Positions 16,860 through 26,236 are shown, counted from the stretch's first letter. The stretch is DNA of 58,717 nucleotides from Calditerrivibrio nitroreducens DSM 19672 (GCF_000183405.1 NC_014749.1:1-58717), one strand, 5' to 3'. Made by a program: numbers and translations. Notes: generated from the letters alone by a model not told the origin.

Positions 16860-17300
16860 ATGAATGATAAAAATGAAAAAAATTTTACTTTAGAGGATAT
16901 TATAAATAGTATTGCTTTGGTAAGAGCACAAGAAGCAGGGCTTTTGGGAAATGAACAAATCAAACCTGAAGATGCAGGAATACTGGGAGCATTGTCTACA
17001 GATTTATTGGATATATTTAACAAGGTATTAAAAAATGAAATATCGAAAGAAAAAGCATCTATCGAGATTAAAGAACATACAAGTAAGGCATTCAAAGCCT
17101 TGGTTTCAAATGTATATGACATAGCTACGAATTTTGCTGTTTCTGCAACAAAAAAAATCCCTATTATAGGCCCTGTTTTGAGTACTACAATAAAAGTAGT
17201 AGCAGAAAGAGCAAAAAAACCTGTTGTTAATAAAATTGTGGAAGCTGGTATGAAAATTGCAAAAAGTGTAGAGAAACTTTTTGATTCATTATTCTCATAA
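16860..17300 (+). CDS. Small protein with amphipathic C-terminus (beta-helix/AAA+ operon)
   Basis: This is a 146-residue protein. The first half is soluble and helical (LEDIINSIALVRAQEAGLLG). The second half is rich in small and hydrophobic residues with interspersed lysines (FAVSATKKIPIIGPVLSTTI, KVVAERAKKPVVNKIVEAGM), a pattern compatible with membrane-associating helices. Shine-Dalgarno AGGGGG lies 5 bases before the ATG and the gap to the preceding gene is 19 bases. No family is recognised. A membrane-acting effector held by the ATPase is one reading; a structural subunit is equally possible. Confidence 0.72.
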   Translation: MNDKNEKNFTLEDIINSIALVRAQEAGLLGNEQIKPEDAGILGALSTDLLDIFNKVLKNEISKEKASIEIKEHTSKAFKALVSNVYDIATNFAVSATKKIPIIGPVLSTTIKVVAERAKKPVVNKIVEAGMKIAKSVEKLFDSLFS

Positions 17301-17602
17301 ATTCAGACTATTAGAGGCTGCTTCATACTTTGTCGATACTGCTTCAAAGCTTGTATAGATTTATATAAACACCGACCACATTCAAAGCTTGCATGCTTGA
17401 GAAATTCTCATTGCTTATGCAGAGATTCAAACCATTATAAAACAGCTATATCTACTATATTAAAAGGACATTATAGATTCATGCCCTTGCAATTAAAAGA
17501 CTGAATCTTAAAGCCGTAGTATGTTATTTATAGGATATTTGGCCTGGGTAAGATGAAAAGAAAGAAAAGTTTACTTGTAGACTAAAGGGATAAAGAATGG
17601 GG
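17301..17602. other. Intergenic, no gene seen
   Basis: I find no codable frame or RNA. A short motif like GCTGCTTCATACTTTGT occurs at 17318 and, in variant form, at 18985 and 35598, so a minor dispersed repeat is present. The last 30 bases (ACTTGTAGACTAAAGGGATA) begin the conserved left flank of the DUF1703 cassettes. Confidence 0.5.
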
Positions 17603-17707
17603 TTGAAATGTTAAAATGTTAAAACGTTGGCACGTTAGAACGTAGAACGTAGAACATTGAACTTTGAACATTTTATGATTTGACAATTTATCACATTAGA
17701 TTATAAT
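17603..17707. repeat. Minisatellite and promoter, left flank of DUF1703 copy 2
   Basis: Units such as TTAAAACG, TTGGCACG, TTAGAACG and TAGAACG run to 17672, followed by the conserved promoter TTGACA (17680-17685), N16, TATAAT (17702-17707). This is nearly identical to the flank of copies 1 and 4. Confidence 0.7.
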
Positions 17708-17741
17708 TACTTACATAGAGTATTATCATCTGGAGCAAATA

Positions 17742-18872
17742 ATGAAAAAACTGCCAATAGGGATACAGACTTTCAGCAAGATAAGAGAAGAAGGGTATAT
17801 CTATATTGATAAAACCGAAGAAGCTTTTGAACTGGTTAATAATTTTACATACGTTTTCCTCTCCCGCCCCCGCAGGTTTGGTAAGTCATTATTTCTTGAC
17901 ACATTAAAAGAGTTATTTGAAGGGAACAAGAAGCTTTTTGAAGGATTATACATATACGACAAATGGAATTGGGATGAGAAATACCCTGTTATCAAGATAA
18001 GCTGGGCAGGTGATCTGCAGACGCTTGAAAGCGTAAAACGGGTAGCCCTTTATAAATTCAAATCAAACCAGGAAAATCTCGGAATAAGCTGTGATAATAC
18101 AACAGATCCTGGTAGCTATTTCAGTGATTTAATACATAAGGCTTATAAAAAGTATGGCAAAAAAGTGGTAATTCTCGTAGATGAATACGATAAGCCGATA
18201 CTGGATGTAATTGATAAGATCGATCAGGTAAAGATATATATGGAATTTTTAAAAGGTCTTTACTCAATCATAGAAGATAATGAGGTTTATATCCGCTTTG
18301 CTTTTCTGACAGGTGTAAGCAAATTCTCAAAGTCATGTATATTTAGTGACCCTGATAGACTTACAGACATATCGCTAAGTCCAAAATTTGGTAATATTTG
18401 TAGCTGTACCCAGAGGGAGATTGAGACGACCTTTAAAGACTATTTTGTCGATGTGGATATGGAAAAGGTAAAGAGATGGTATAATGGGTACAATTTCCTG
18501 AAAGATAATGTTTACAACCCTTCTGATATATTAAATTTTATTAAAAATGAATGTAAATTCGACAACTACTGGTTTGAGACAGGTACACCATCTTTTTTGA
18601 TAAAGCTTATAAAAGAGAGGAAATATTTTATACCAAATTTTGCAAATTTGATTGTAGATGACAAAGTACTTTTTAGCTCTGACATAGAGAATTTAGGTAT
18701 TGAAGCTATTTTATTTCAGTCAGGTTATTTGACAATTGAAAAGGCGATCCAGACCCCCAGAGGTATAGAATATAAGCTAAAGATACCTAATTTTGAAGTA
18801 GAGCTATCGTTAAACAATTATATACTTAGATATCTCTCTGGATTCGAAGACTCTGCGGCTAACACTATGTAA
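17742..18872 (+). pseudogene. DUF1703-type ATPase, copy 2, lacking the nuclease domain
   Basis: This is a 376-residue frame. The first 90 or so residues are nearly identical to the copy at 37428, including P-loop SRPRRFGKSL; beyond GDLQTLESV it diverges, as if recombined from another family member. Walker B VVILVDEYDKP is present. The frame stops after LSGFEDSAANTM, just where other copies continue for about 135 residues into the PD-(D/E)XK domain, and no downstream remnant of that domain is visible. The ATPase part is intact, so a truncated product could still be made from its perfect promoter; I treat it as a 3'-deleted gene. Confidence 0.75.
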
Positions 18873-19048
18873 ATTCATAAAAATTATGTTAAAAAAAGGT
18901 GAGTCGTGAAAGGATTTGTACACGTAAAATGATAGATAAGTCAGCGCAATCCCTACATTTTTAAGACGAAAAAATCTGGCATAATTCATTCTGAGACCGC
19001 TTCATGCTTTGTGTAAAAGGGTTATTTGCGACCTATGTGCCTTTGTAA

Positions 19049-19462
19049 TTAAAAATTCTTAGCCATTACAATGCCTTTGATTCCACGCTCATTATTTAGA
19101 TACTCTTTTATTCTTTCAACTGCTTTTTCGTTGTAATACCATACAGTTGCATATTTTTTTTCGGACACTTTCATTACAAAACCTCTGGAGTATTCAAGAT
19201 TCCCTTTTAACCCCAATATGTTTGTGATACGCCCTATTTTATTCTTATTCACACCGAGCATTCTGGCAATTTCACTCGCTGTAAAAAGATTCTCTAAAAC
19301 ACAAGAAACTGCTTCAGGATGACTGTTTGCAAGAATCTTGCTCAAAATTTCTATCTGCGTGTATTTATCCTCAGATTTATATTCTTCGATAAAATCTTTA
19401 AATTCATTAAGAAAAAATAGACTTTGAATAGTCTTTATCTTTTCTCTGGTAAAGTTTGGCAA
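19049..19462 (-). CDS. Helix-turn-helix protein, antirepressor-like
   Basis: This is a 137-residue protein. The central part, FTASEIARMLGVNKNKIGRI, is a clear helix-turn-helix. It is followed by a winged segment (TNILGLKG...FVMKVSEKKYATVWYYNEKAV) reminiscent of the KilA-C/antirepressor DNA-binding domain of phages. The start is TTG, supported by TAGGAG six bases upstream. It is probably co-transcribed with the 65-residue gene upstream (9-base gap) and divergent from the recombinase, so a regulator of the shared intergenic region is likely. Family assignment is tentative. Confidence 0.6.
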   Translation of the reverse strand: MPNFTREKIKTIQSLFFLNEFKDFIEEYKSEDKYTQIEILSKILANSHPEAVSCVLENLFTASEIARMLGVNKNKIGRITNILGLKGNLEYSRGFVMKVSEKKYATVWYYNEKAVERIKEYLNNERGIKGIVMAKNF

Positions 19463-19471
19463 AATTAGCTC

Positions 19472-19669
19472 CTATTGCAAATTTTTAAGTTTATTTTGTA
19501 TTTCTTCAGATTTAAAGTAATTTTCTATTGCTTTATTGACAATATAGTTTATTGCCTCCTTGTCAGATAAAGTTTCTGTTTCTTCTGAAAATAGTGCTTT
19601 AATAATCGTAATTCTCTTCATATTCACTTCATTTACATTTACTCTGTAACTCTTTTCTTTTTCTTCCAT
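19472..19669 (-). CDS. Small protein upstream of the HTH gene, unknown
   Basis: This is a 65-residue charged protein (SYRVNVNEVNMKRITIIKAL, then SDKEAINYIVNKAIENYFKS). The layout of a short strand followed by two helices would suit a ribbon-helix-helix DNA-binding protein, but I cannot confirm it. A ribosome binding site (GAGGTG) precedes the ATG. It reads away from the recombinase across a 240-base AT-rich control region. Confidence 0.55.
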   Translation of the reverse strand: MEEKEKSYRVNVNEVNMKRITIIKALFSEETETLSDKEAINYIVNKAIENYFKSEEIQNKLKNLQ

Positions 19670-19856
19670 ATTTCACCTCTTTTCTTTAATTATTTCAAAT
19701 AATCCAAATCTACATCAAACATTTAAATTTTCTCATTTATTGTCAAATTTAATTAATTTTTATTTTTTGTCAAGAAAAATGTTTCTTTGAACATGCATGA
19801 ATATAATATTTTCTATTTTATTACATACCATAATTATACACGAGAGATATTTTTTA

Positions 19857-19910
19857 TTGACTTGGCCATAAATATGGCTATATAATATTACATACTACAT
19901 AGTATGTAAT
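19857..19910 (+). promoter_or_regulatory. Recombinase promoter with two operator-like palindromes
   Basis: TTGACT (19857-19862), an 18-base spacer and TATAAT (19881-19886) form a good promoter. Between the boxes lies GCCATAAATATGGC (arms GCCATA/TATGGC). Directly downstream of the -10 lies ATTACATACT-ACAT-AGTATGTAAT (19887-19910), a perfect 10-bp inverted repeat, with a further half-site TTACATACC near 19821. A repressor at these sites would block polymerase; the neighbouring HTH or 65-residue protein is the obvious candidate. Confidence 0.6.
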
Positions 19911-19933
19911 AATAAATGACGTGGAGGCAAAAA

Positions 19934-20890
19934 ATGACCCCAAAACCAGCCGAAAATCCTATACCAATTTTACAAAAACATAAAGAAAACTTCCTAAACG
20001 AACTAAAATCACAAAATTACTCAAAAAACACAATAACCGCTTATTCTCAAGAAATAGATTACTTTATTGAATTTTTTAGAGGTTTTCAGGATGATATGGA
20101 GATAATTGATATAAATCGCCCTTTTATACAACAATCTCTCATTTTTCGTGAAGAAAATTCAAAAACAGGTAAAATTGCCACAAATACTAAAAAAATGTAT
20201 CTAAAAGCCCTATATCAATTTTTTGTATATCTTACCGATGCAATGAATGGAATTAAAGATTTTACTACTTTATTTAGTAAAATAAAAATAAAAGCAGAAA
20301 CGAGGCAAAAAGAGTATTTAAATGAGGTAGAGATAAAAAGATTACTAAATTATATAAATGTGAAGAAAAATAAGCGAATGAGCTTTATAACTTGCAGAAA
20401 TATTCTTTTGATTAAAATTCTACTTTATACTGGGATGAGAGCGTCAGAAGTTATAAATATCAAGCTATCTGATATAACCACATATGAACAGGATAAAAAC
20501 ATCATCCAGATAAGAATTATTGGAAAAGGGAACAAAGAAGGATTTTGTTATATTGATCATCTCAAAATATCAGAGGAGCTGGAAGATACCTTACTTTTCC
20601 GCAAAAGGCTCAATATTACATCTGAATACCTATTTACCACAAAAACAGGTAGGCAGATGACAAGGCAGGAAGCTTTTTTAGCTACTGCAAATATTTTGAA
20701 AAAAGCGGGTATAAATAAAAAGGGCTTACACCTTTTTAGGCATACATTGGGTTTTCATCTTGCACAAAAGGGGGTAAGGATAGAAGATATACAGGAGATA
20801 TTAAGGCACTCAAATATAAATACTACAAGGATATATGTCCAGAGGAGGGAAGCCGACAAAATCAATGGGATTAAAAAGATAGATTATTGA
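19934..20890 (+). CDS. Tyrosine recombinase (XerC/D-like)
   Basis: This is a 318-residue site-specific recombinase. An N-terminal SAM-like core-binding domain (LKSQNYSKNTITAYSQEIDY) is followed by the catalytic domain. It has Arg in TGMRASE (about 170), HLFRHTLG giving the HxxR pair (about 267-270), His in ILRHSN (about 292) and the nucleophile Tyr in TRIYVQ (about 300). I chose ATG 19934 because GTGGAGG lies 6 bases before it; an upstream ATG at 19916 has no such site. On a plasmid with parAB, dimer resolution is the likely job. Integration is possible but I see no attachment-site pair. Confidence 0.85.
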   Translation: MTPKPAENPIPILQKHKENFLNELKSQNYSKNTITAYSQEIDYFIEFFRGFQDDMEIIDINRPFIQQSLIFREENSKTGKIATNTKKMYLKALYQFFVYLTDAMNGIKDFTTLFSKIKIKAETRQKEYLNEVEIKRLLNYINVKKNKRMSFITCRNILLIKILLYTGMRASEVINIKLSDITTYEQDKNIIQIRIIGKGNKEGFCYIDHLKISEELEDTLLFRKRLNITSEYLFTTKTGRQMTRQEAFLATANILKKAGINKKGLHLFRHTLGFHLAQKGVRIEDIQEILRHSNINTTRIYVQRREADKINGIKKIDY

Positions 20891-20927
20891 AATCAGTCTG
20901 GAGCATTGATTTGATTTTGTACGAGTA

Positions 20928-21004
20928 ACGTTAGAACGTTGAACCTTGAACGTAGAACGTTGAACATTTTTATCATTTGACAATTTATCATATTATACTA
21001 TAAT
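20928..21004. repeat. Minisatellite and promoter, left flank of DUF1703 copy 3
   Basis: A shortened array (AACGTTAGAACGTTGAACC and following units, to about 20970) precedes TTGACA (20977-20982), N16, TATAAT (20999-21004). The flank is like that of the other copies but somewhat diverged. Confidence 0.65.
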
Positions 21005-21038
21005 TATTTACATAAAGTATTATCATCTGGAGCAAATA

Positions 21039-22581
21039 ATGAAAAAACTGCCAATAGGGATACAGAATTTTAGGGAAATAATTGAAGAAAACTATATTTA
21101 TATTGATAAGACTGAAGAAGCCTATCAGCTTGTGTCCAACTATAAGTACGTTTTTCTTTCCCGCCCCCGTAGATTTGGTAAGTCATTATTTGTTGATACA
21201 TTAAAAGAGTTGTTTGAAGGGAATAAGAAGCTTTTTGAAGGATTATACATATACGACAAATGGAATTGGGATGAGAAATACCCGGTAATAAAAATCAGCT
21301 GGGATGGTAAAAATAGGAGCATCAAAGATCTCGAGGCAAACCTCAGGGAAACTTTACTGGAAAATCAAAAAAAGGACTAAATATTAAAATAGTGACGACG
21401 ATCTGGATCTGGTAATCTGCTTTAGAAGGCTCATTACAGAAGCGGCTGAAAAATACAATCAAAAGGTAGTAATACTGATTGATGAGTATGATAAGCCGAT
21501 ATTGGATGTGATAGACGATATAGAGCAGGCTAAGGAGCATAGGGAATATTTAAAAGGACTATATTCTGTATTAAAAGGTGTGGATGCCTACATTAGGTTT
21601 GCTTTTCTTACAGGTGTGAGTAAATTCTCAAAAGCATCTATATTCAGTGGTTTAAATATGCTTGAAGACATTTCATTAGTTGATACATTCGGCAATATCT
21701 GTGGCTATACCCAGAGGGATATTGAGACGAGCTTTAAAGACTATTTTGTGAATGTGGATATGGAAAGCGTAAAGAGATGGTATAATGGGTACAATTTCCT
21801 GAAAGATAATGTTTACAACCCTTTTGATATATTAAATTTTATTAGAAATAAATGTCAATTTAGAAACTATTGGTTTGAAACCGGTACACCATCTTTTTTG
21901 ATAAAGCTTATCAAATCAAGAAACTACTTTTTGCCAAAGCTTACAAATTTGATTGTAGATGATAAACTTCTTTCCAGCTTTGACGTAGAGAATATAGATC
22001 TTGAAGTGATCCTATTTCAGTCAGGTTATCTGACAATAGAGAAGGTAATTCAGAGCCCCAGAAGTATAGGATACAAGCTTAAAATACCTAATCTTGAAGT
22101 CCAGATATCGTTAAATGATTATATACTTAGATACCTCTTTAACCATCGGGAAGCTAATTATATTCAAAATCAGAGCTATGATGCATTTTACAATGGTGAA
22201 CTTGATGTGATAAGAGATAATCTTACGACCCTTTTTTCATCGATTCCATACACCAATTATACAAACAACGAACTAAAGCTATACGAAGGTTTTTACGCCA
22301 GTGTAGTGTATTCTTATCTTGCATCTCTTGGGTTTGATTTGATAGGTGAGGATGTGACAAATAAGGGTAGGATTGATTTAACGGTATTTGTGTCAGATAA
22401 GATATACATTATGGAATTTAAGGTGGATGGTGCAAAAGGTGAGGCCTTATCCCAGATAAAACATAAAAACTACGCCCAGAAGTATCTGGATAGGGGTAAA
22501 GATATTTACCTTGTGGGAATAGAATTTAGCTCGAGTGAGAAGAATATAGTAAATTTTGAATGGGAGAAGTTGGAACGTTAG
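21039..22581 (+). pseudogene. DUF1703-type ATPase/nuclease, copy 3, frameshifted
   Basis: The first frame (21039-21380, P-loop SRPRRFGKSL) ends at ENQKKD and a stop. The second open segment runs in another frame to 22581 and encodes Walker B VVILIDEYDKP and the intact PD-(D/E)XK motif (GRIDLTVFVSD...EFKV). Restoring one A in the A7 run at 21367-21373 and one A in the A4 run at 21385-21388 would give a continuous protein (QKKGLNIKNSDDDLDL...). Both lesions are single-base losses in A runs only about 15 bases apart. That suggests either slippage or sequencing error rather than long decay, since the rest is intact. Confidence 0.8.
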
Positions 22582-22682
22582 AACGTTAAAACGTTGAACG
22601 TTGAACGTTGAACTTTGAACGTAGAACCTTGAACGTAGAATTTTGAACATATTTTAGCGTGCAAAAAATGGGGTGAGGGTAG
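22572..22682. repeat. Minisatellite plus right terminal repeat after DUF1703 copy 3
   Basis: The array again starts within the final LER-stop codons, continues to about 22650 (TTGAACGTAGAACCTTGAAC), and joins TTTTAGCGTGCAAAAAATGG and GGTGAGGGTAG, a slightly mutated right end of the TIR family. Confidence 0.7.
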
Positions 22683-22697
22683 AGAAACAATTTAGCC

Positions 22698-22726
22698 TTG
22701 ACAATAAGGATAAAAGATAGTATTTT
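22698..22726 (+). promoter_or_regulatory. Promoter of the DUF4143-type ATPase
   Basis: TTGACA (22698-22703), 17 bases and TATTTT (22721-22726). Transcription would start close to the ATG at 22734, giving a very short or leaderless message. This is also why I do not accept the in-frame TTG at 22698 as the start codon. The promoter begins 16 bases beyond a TIR end. Confidence 0.5.
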
Positions 22727-22733
22727 TATCCCT

Positions 22734-24029
22734 ATGAGAAATGATAAAATAAAAGATATATTTAAAAGAGTGATTATCGATTTTATAGAATCTTCTCCAA
22801 AAAAAGTAATGGCAAGAGATTACAATATACCTCTTAATAGCAAAAAGATTGTCTCACTTGTTGGTGTTAGAAGAAGTGGTAAAAGCTCAATACTCTTTGA
22901 TATGATAAATCGTTTAAGAGAAAAATTACCAATAGAAAATATCATATATATCAATTTCGAAGATGATAGGCTATATCCATTAGATTTGAAATCTTTAGAT
23001 TTTTTACTCGAAGCTTATTATGAATTATACCCATCCAAAAGAGATCAAAAGATATATCTATTTTTAGATGAGATTCAAGCAGTGCAAGATTGGGAACTTT
23101 ATGTAAGAAGGATATATGATACTTTAGATGTCCAAATTTTTATTACAGGCTCCAGTGCAAAACTACTTTCTACCGATATAGCCACAAGCTTGAGAGGTAG
23201 AACAATCACCTATGAGATATTTCCTTTTTCTTTTAAAGAGTACCTGCGATATAAGAATATAGATGTCAATCTACACTCTTCAAAGTCACTTAGTTTTATA
23301 AAAAATGCACTTGCGAATTATATAATTAATGGAGGATTTGCTGAGACAATAGACGAGGATGAACAAATATCAAGAAAAATTTTAAGTGATTATCTCGAAC
23401 TTATAGTCTACAAAGATATAATAGATAGGTACAATATACAAAACAGAAGCTTACTCAAAGTATTAAATAAATACTGTTTTACAAATATTGCCACGCTTGT
23501 AAGCTTTAATAAACTTTATAATGAATTTAAGTCACAAGGTTATAAGCTTGGCAAAGATACTATTTTCCAATATATATCACATCTTGAAGATGCCTATGCT
23601 ATATTTACATTACCAATATATAGAAATTCTATCAAAGAGGAGCAACGAAATCCTAAAAAAATATATGCTATAGATAATGGTTTTAAAAAGATTTATGATT
23701 ATGCTATTAGTGAAGATATAAGTAAATTATATGAGAATGTCGTCTATTTACATTTAAGGTCTCAAACTAAAAATATCTACTATTTTAAACAAAAACATGA
23801 GGTGGATTTTTACGCAAAATTTCATGATAAAGAGATGTTGATAAACGTAAGTGTAGATATAAAAGATCAAAAAACAAGGCAAAGAGAGTTAGAGGGCTTG
23901 AAAGAAGCTATGGAATATTTTAATTTGAAACAATCATACCTTATTACAAAAGATGAAGAAAGTACAGAAGTGATTGATAGCAGAAAAATATACATTATCC
24001 CCCTTTATAAGTGGTTATTGTTATACTAA
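22734..24029 (+). CDS. ATP-binding protein, AAA_14/DUF4143 family
   Basis: This is a 431-residue protein of the AAA-plus-DUF4143 type. The P-loop is GVRRSGKSS (about 43-51) and Walker B is IYLFLDEIQ (about 105-113). The sensor/arginine region TGSSAKLLSTDIATSLRGRT is followed by the C-terminal DUF4143 domain with a nuclease-like fold (HEVDFYAKFHDKEMLINVSV), where ExD...V may be a PD-(D/E)XK relic. Members are abundant in anaerobes and archaea and their role is unsettled. It is a single gene next to the DUF1703 copies, which share the ATPase-plus-nuclease plan without sequence identity. Confidence 0.82.
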   Translation: MRNDKIKDIFKRVIIDFIESSPKKVMARDYNIPLNSKKIVSLVGVRRSGKSSILFDMINRLREKLPIENIIYINFEDDRLYPLDLKSLDFLLEAYYELYPSKRDQKIYLFLDEIQAVQDWELYVRRIYDTLDVQIFITGSSAKLLSTDIATSLRGRTITYEIFPFSFKEYLRYKNIDVNLHSSKSLSFIKNALANYIINGGFAETIDEDEQISRKILSDYLELIVYKDIIDRYNIQNRSLLKVLNKYCFTNIATLVSFNKLYNEFKSQGYKLGKDTIFQYISHLEDAYAIFTLPIYRNSIKEEQRNPKKIYAIDNGFKKIYDYAISEDISKLYENVVYLHLRSQTKNIYYFKQKHEVDFYAKFHDKEMLINVSVDIKDQKTRQRELEGLKEAMEYFNLKQSYLITKDEESTEVIDSRKIYIIPLYKWLLLY

Positions 24030-24211
24030 CTATACTATACTGACTCCAAGAAAACTGGAAGTGGATGGAGTGTAGAGGTTTGGTTTCTAAGAAATCCACA
24101 TTCCTACTACTTACACAAACTTTGAAGCAGTATTGCAGTGTTCTAACTTCTCTACAATCCAGCTACCTCATTTTGAAGAGACACCGTATTTTAATTCTCG
24201 TTTTTTTAATA
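24030..24211. other. Intergenic, possible insertion-sequence scrap
   Basis: There is no gene. The bases CTGACTCCAAGAAAACTGGA near 24049 resemble CTGACCCCAAGAACCCTGGA near 50317, a pattern typical of IS3-type ends, so both may be relics of one element. The evidence is weak. Confidence 0.3.
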
Positions 24212-24952
24212 TCATTTTTTATTTAATTCCTTATAAGCATCACAACCTTTTTGTAATTTCATATCACAAGCTTTCCCAAACAATTCTTTAGCTCTAAAGT
24301 AATCTTGCCTAACACCTTGTCCTTCATAGTACATAACACCTAAATTATAACATCCCTTTGCCTCTCCCCCATCACAAGCTTTTTGGTAGAACTCTGCAGC
24401 CTTGAAATAATCTTGCCCAACACCTTGTCCTTTGGCGTACATAACACCTAAATTATTACATCCCAAAGCATATCCCCCATCACAAGCTTTTTGGTAGAAC
24501 TCTACAGCCTTAAAGTTATCTTGCCCAACACCTTGTCCTTTCTCGTATTGAACACCTAAATTATAACATCCCCATGCATCTCCACCATCACAAGCTTTTT
24601 GGTAGAACTCTACAGCCTTGGAGTAATCTTGCCCAACACCTTGTCCATTATAGTACATAAAACCTAAATTAAAACATCCCAAAGCCTCTCCCCCATCACA
24701 AGCTTTTTGGTAGAACTCTACAGCCTTGGAGTAATCTTGCCTAACACCTTGTCCATTGTCGTACATAACACCTAAAATAAAACATCCCTTTGCATCTCCC
24801 CCATCACAAGCTTTCTTAAATTTCTGAAATGCCTCTTTATATTTCTTTTGATCAAGCAGTTTTAATCCATCTTCCACTAAACCAGCCCAACTGTTGATAC
24901 AAATTGCTAAAAAGATTAATCCGAAAAGAAGAAAATTTAGTTTTTTTGACAT
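24212..24952 (-). CDS. Secreted Sel1-repeat, Cys-rich (Hcp-like) protein
   Basis: This is a 246-residue protein with a signal peptide (KKLNFLLFGLIFLAICINSW, cleavage after SWA). After a partial unit come five full 36-residue Sel1 repeats with the pattern GC..LGVMY..GQGV.QDY.KA..FYQKACDGG. Two cysteines per repeat at fixed spacing match the disulfide-bonded Helicobacter cysteine-rich proteins. It is probably periplasmic or secreted and disulfide-stabilised, with a protein-binding role. Repeats are near-identical at the DNA level (108 bp). The ribosome binding site is AGGAGG. It stands alone. Confidence 0.85.
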   Translation of the reverse strand: MSKKLNFLLFGLIFLAICINSWAGLVEDGLKLLDQKKYKEAFQKFKKACDGGDAKGCFILGVMYDNGQGVRQDYSKAVEFYQKACDGGEALGCFNLGFMYYNGQGVGQDYSKAVEFYQKACDGGDAWGCYNLGVQYEKGQGVGQDNFKAVEFYQKACDGGYALGCNNLGVMYAKGQGVGQDYFKAAEFYQKACDGGEAKGCYNLGVMYYEGQGVRQDYFRAKELFGKACDMKLQKGCDAYKELNKK

Positions 24953-25087
24953 ACTATCCTCCTGAAGTATTTGTTTTAAAAACTAAGCATCTACTAAAAT
25001 TTAAATTTATCACTTTATACATAAGAAATTTCTTGATGTCAATTGATTGTGTCCCCACCTTCCCCACATTTTTTGAAGTCCTAAAAT

Positions 25088-25122
25088 AGGATCATCAGGG
25101 CAGACACACAGGTCTGCCCCTA
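25088..25122. repeat. REP-like palindrome
   Basis: GGGCAGACACACAGGTCTGC followed by CCCTAC is the inverse of the palindrome at 10797-10822, which lies inside the TIR element at 10714. It would form a strong hairpin in RNA downstream of parB and of the Sel1 gene region. The rest of 24953-25258 shows no gene. Confidence 0.6.
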
Positions 25123-25258
25123 CTTTTCTACTTTTTCCCCTTAGCTAATGCAAATATCTTACCCTGCATATATTATGCCAGATTATCTGATATAACCTTT
25201 CATTAGAATCATCGCAAATATTTGAAAAATTAAACCCTTCCTTCCAGATTTTATGCAA

Positions 25259-26236
25259 TTATACTACATTGTCATCTTCTTTTAATTTTAATTCTATCTC
25301 ATTAATATATCTTTTGAGCCTTTCGATTTCATTTCTTACCTTATCTTTTTCCCTTATGATGATATTCTCATCCTCCAGCGTTCTTTTTAACTTTTCAAAA
25401 TTATTCACAGCTGTTTTGATATTCTGTAAAATACGGATACGCTTTTTTACTTCTGTTTTTTGATTTGTATCTTTTTTCCCACTAACTAATCTCTTGATCT
25501 TCTCTGCATTTATTTTGCCCTCTAAATATTTATCAAGGCATTCTTCAATAAATTCTTTATCATTTTTCACTGATATAAATAACAAGAAGATAGTTATAGG
25601 GATATTCGCTTCGTGCATATACTTAATATGATCAATATTAAAGCTCAATGGGTATAACAAATAGATAATACTCATTAACGACATGCCAAAATACTTTTCA
25701 ATATCTTCTTTGATTGTGGCCACTTTAAGGTTTAAAGAACTCTTACCATCATTAATTTTTATCAATTCTGACAATATATTATCTATACTTTTATCTATGC
25801 CCACCTTTTCGGCTAAGAAATCCTGCATTAGCTCAAAAATGGCAGTTGATTTTTCGTATAACGTCAAATCTTCTCTTCTTACATTTTCTTCAAATTGCAT
25901 TATCTTCTTTTCATTTTCACTTCTCGAACCCAATACGTGAACCGTAATTTTATTAATACCTAACTTTTTGCAAGCTAAATATCGTCTTTCACCTGCAATA
26001 ATTTTAAACATTTGTGTTTTATCGTCTAACTCCACAAGGATAGGATTGATCAAGCCATACTTCTTTATAGACTCAGCTAATTCTTCAATACCCTTTTCAT
26101 CAAATTTTTTTCTTATCTGTTCATCGGCAACTATTTTATCTATAGGCACTTTAACCATATTTGTTTGATACAGATCACCACTTAAAATATTTGTGGCTCT
26201 TGATTTATTAAACATATTATCTTTTTTCATCGCCAT
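25259..26236 (-). CDS. parB: ParB-family partition protein
   Basis: This is a 325-residue protein. The N-terminal nuclease/CTPase-like domain carries IVADEQIRKKFDEKGIEELA, GLINPILVEL, IAGERRYLACKKLG (the GERR box) and EENVRREDLTLYEKS. A central helix-turn-helix region follows and then a charged coiled-coil tail. ParB binds parS and spreads using CTP, and with ParA it segregates the plasmid. The start overlaps the end of parA by 20 bases, so it is co-translated. I could not find a consensus parS palindrome nearby. The tail is lysine-rich and not well conserved. Confidence 0.9.
   Translation of the reverse strand: MAMKKDNMFNKSRATNILSGDLYQTNMVKVPIDKIVADEQIRKKFDEKGIEELAESIKKYGLINPILVELDDKTQMFKIIAGERRYLACKKLGINKITVHVLGSRSENEKKIMQFEENVRREDLTLYEKSTAIFELMQDFLAEKVGIDKSIDNILSELIKINDGKSSLNLKVATIKEDIEKYFGMSLMSIIYLLYPLSFNIDHIKYMHEANIPITIFLLFISVKNDKEFIEECLDKYLEGKINAEKIKRLVSGKKDTNQKTEVKKRIRILQNIKTAVNNFEKLKRTLEDENIIIREKDKVRNEIERLKRYINEIELKLKEDDNVV

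Noticed and set aside
21339-21502. Programmed frameshift in DUF1703 copy 3
   Set aside because: Two separate shifts would be needed and the other copies read straight through; slippage, decay or sequence error is simpler.
22698-22733. TTG start giving a longer DUF4143 ATPase
   Set aside because: The TTG is the first half of TTGACA with a well-spaced TATTTT; the extra residues are not family-like and the ATG at 22734 fits better.
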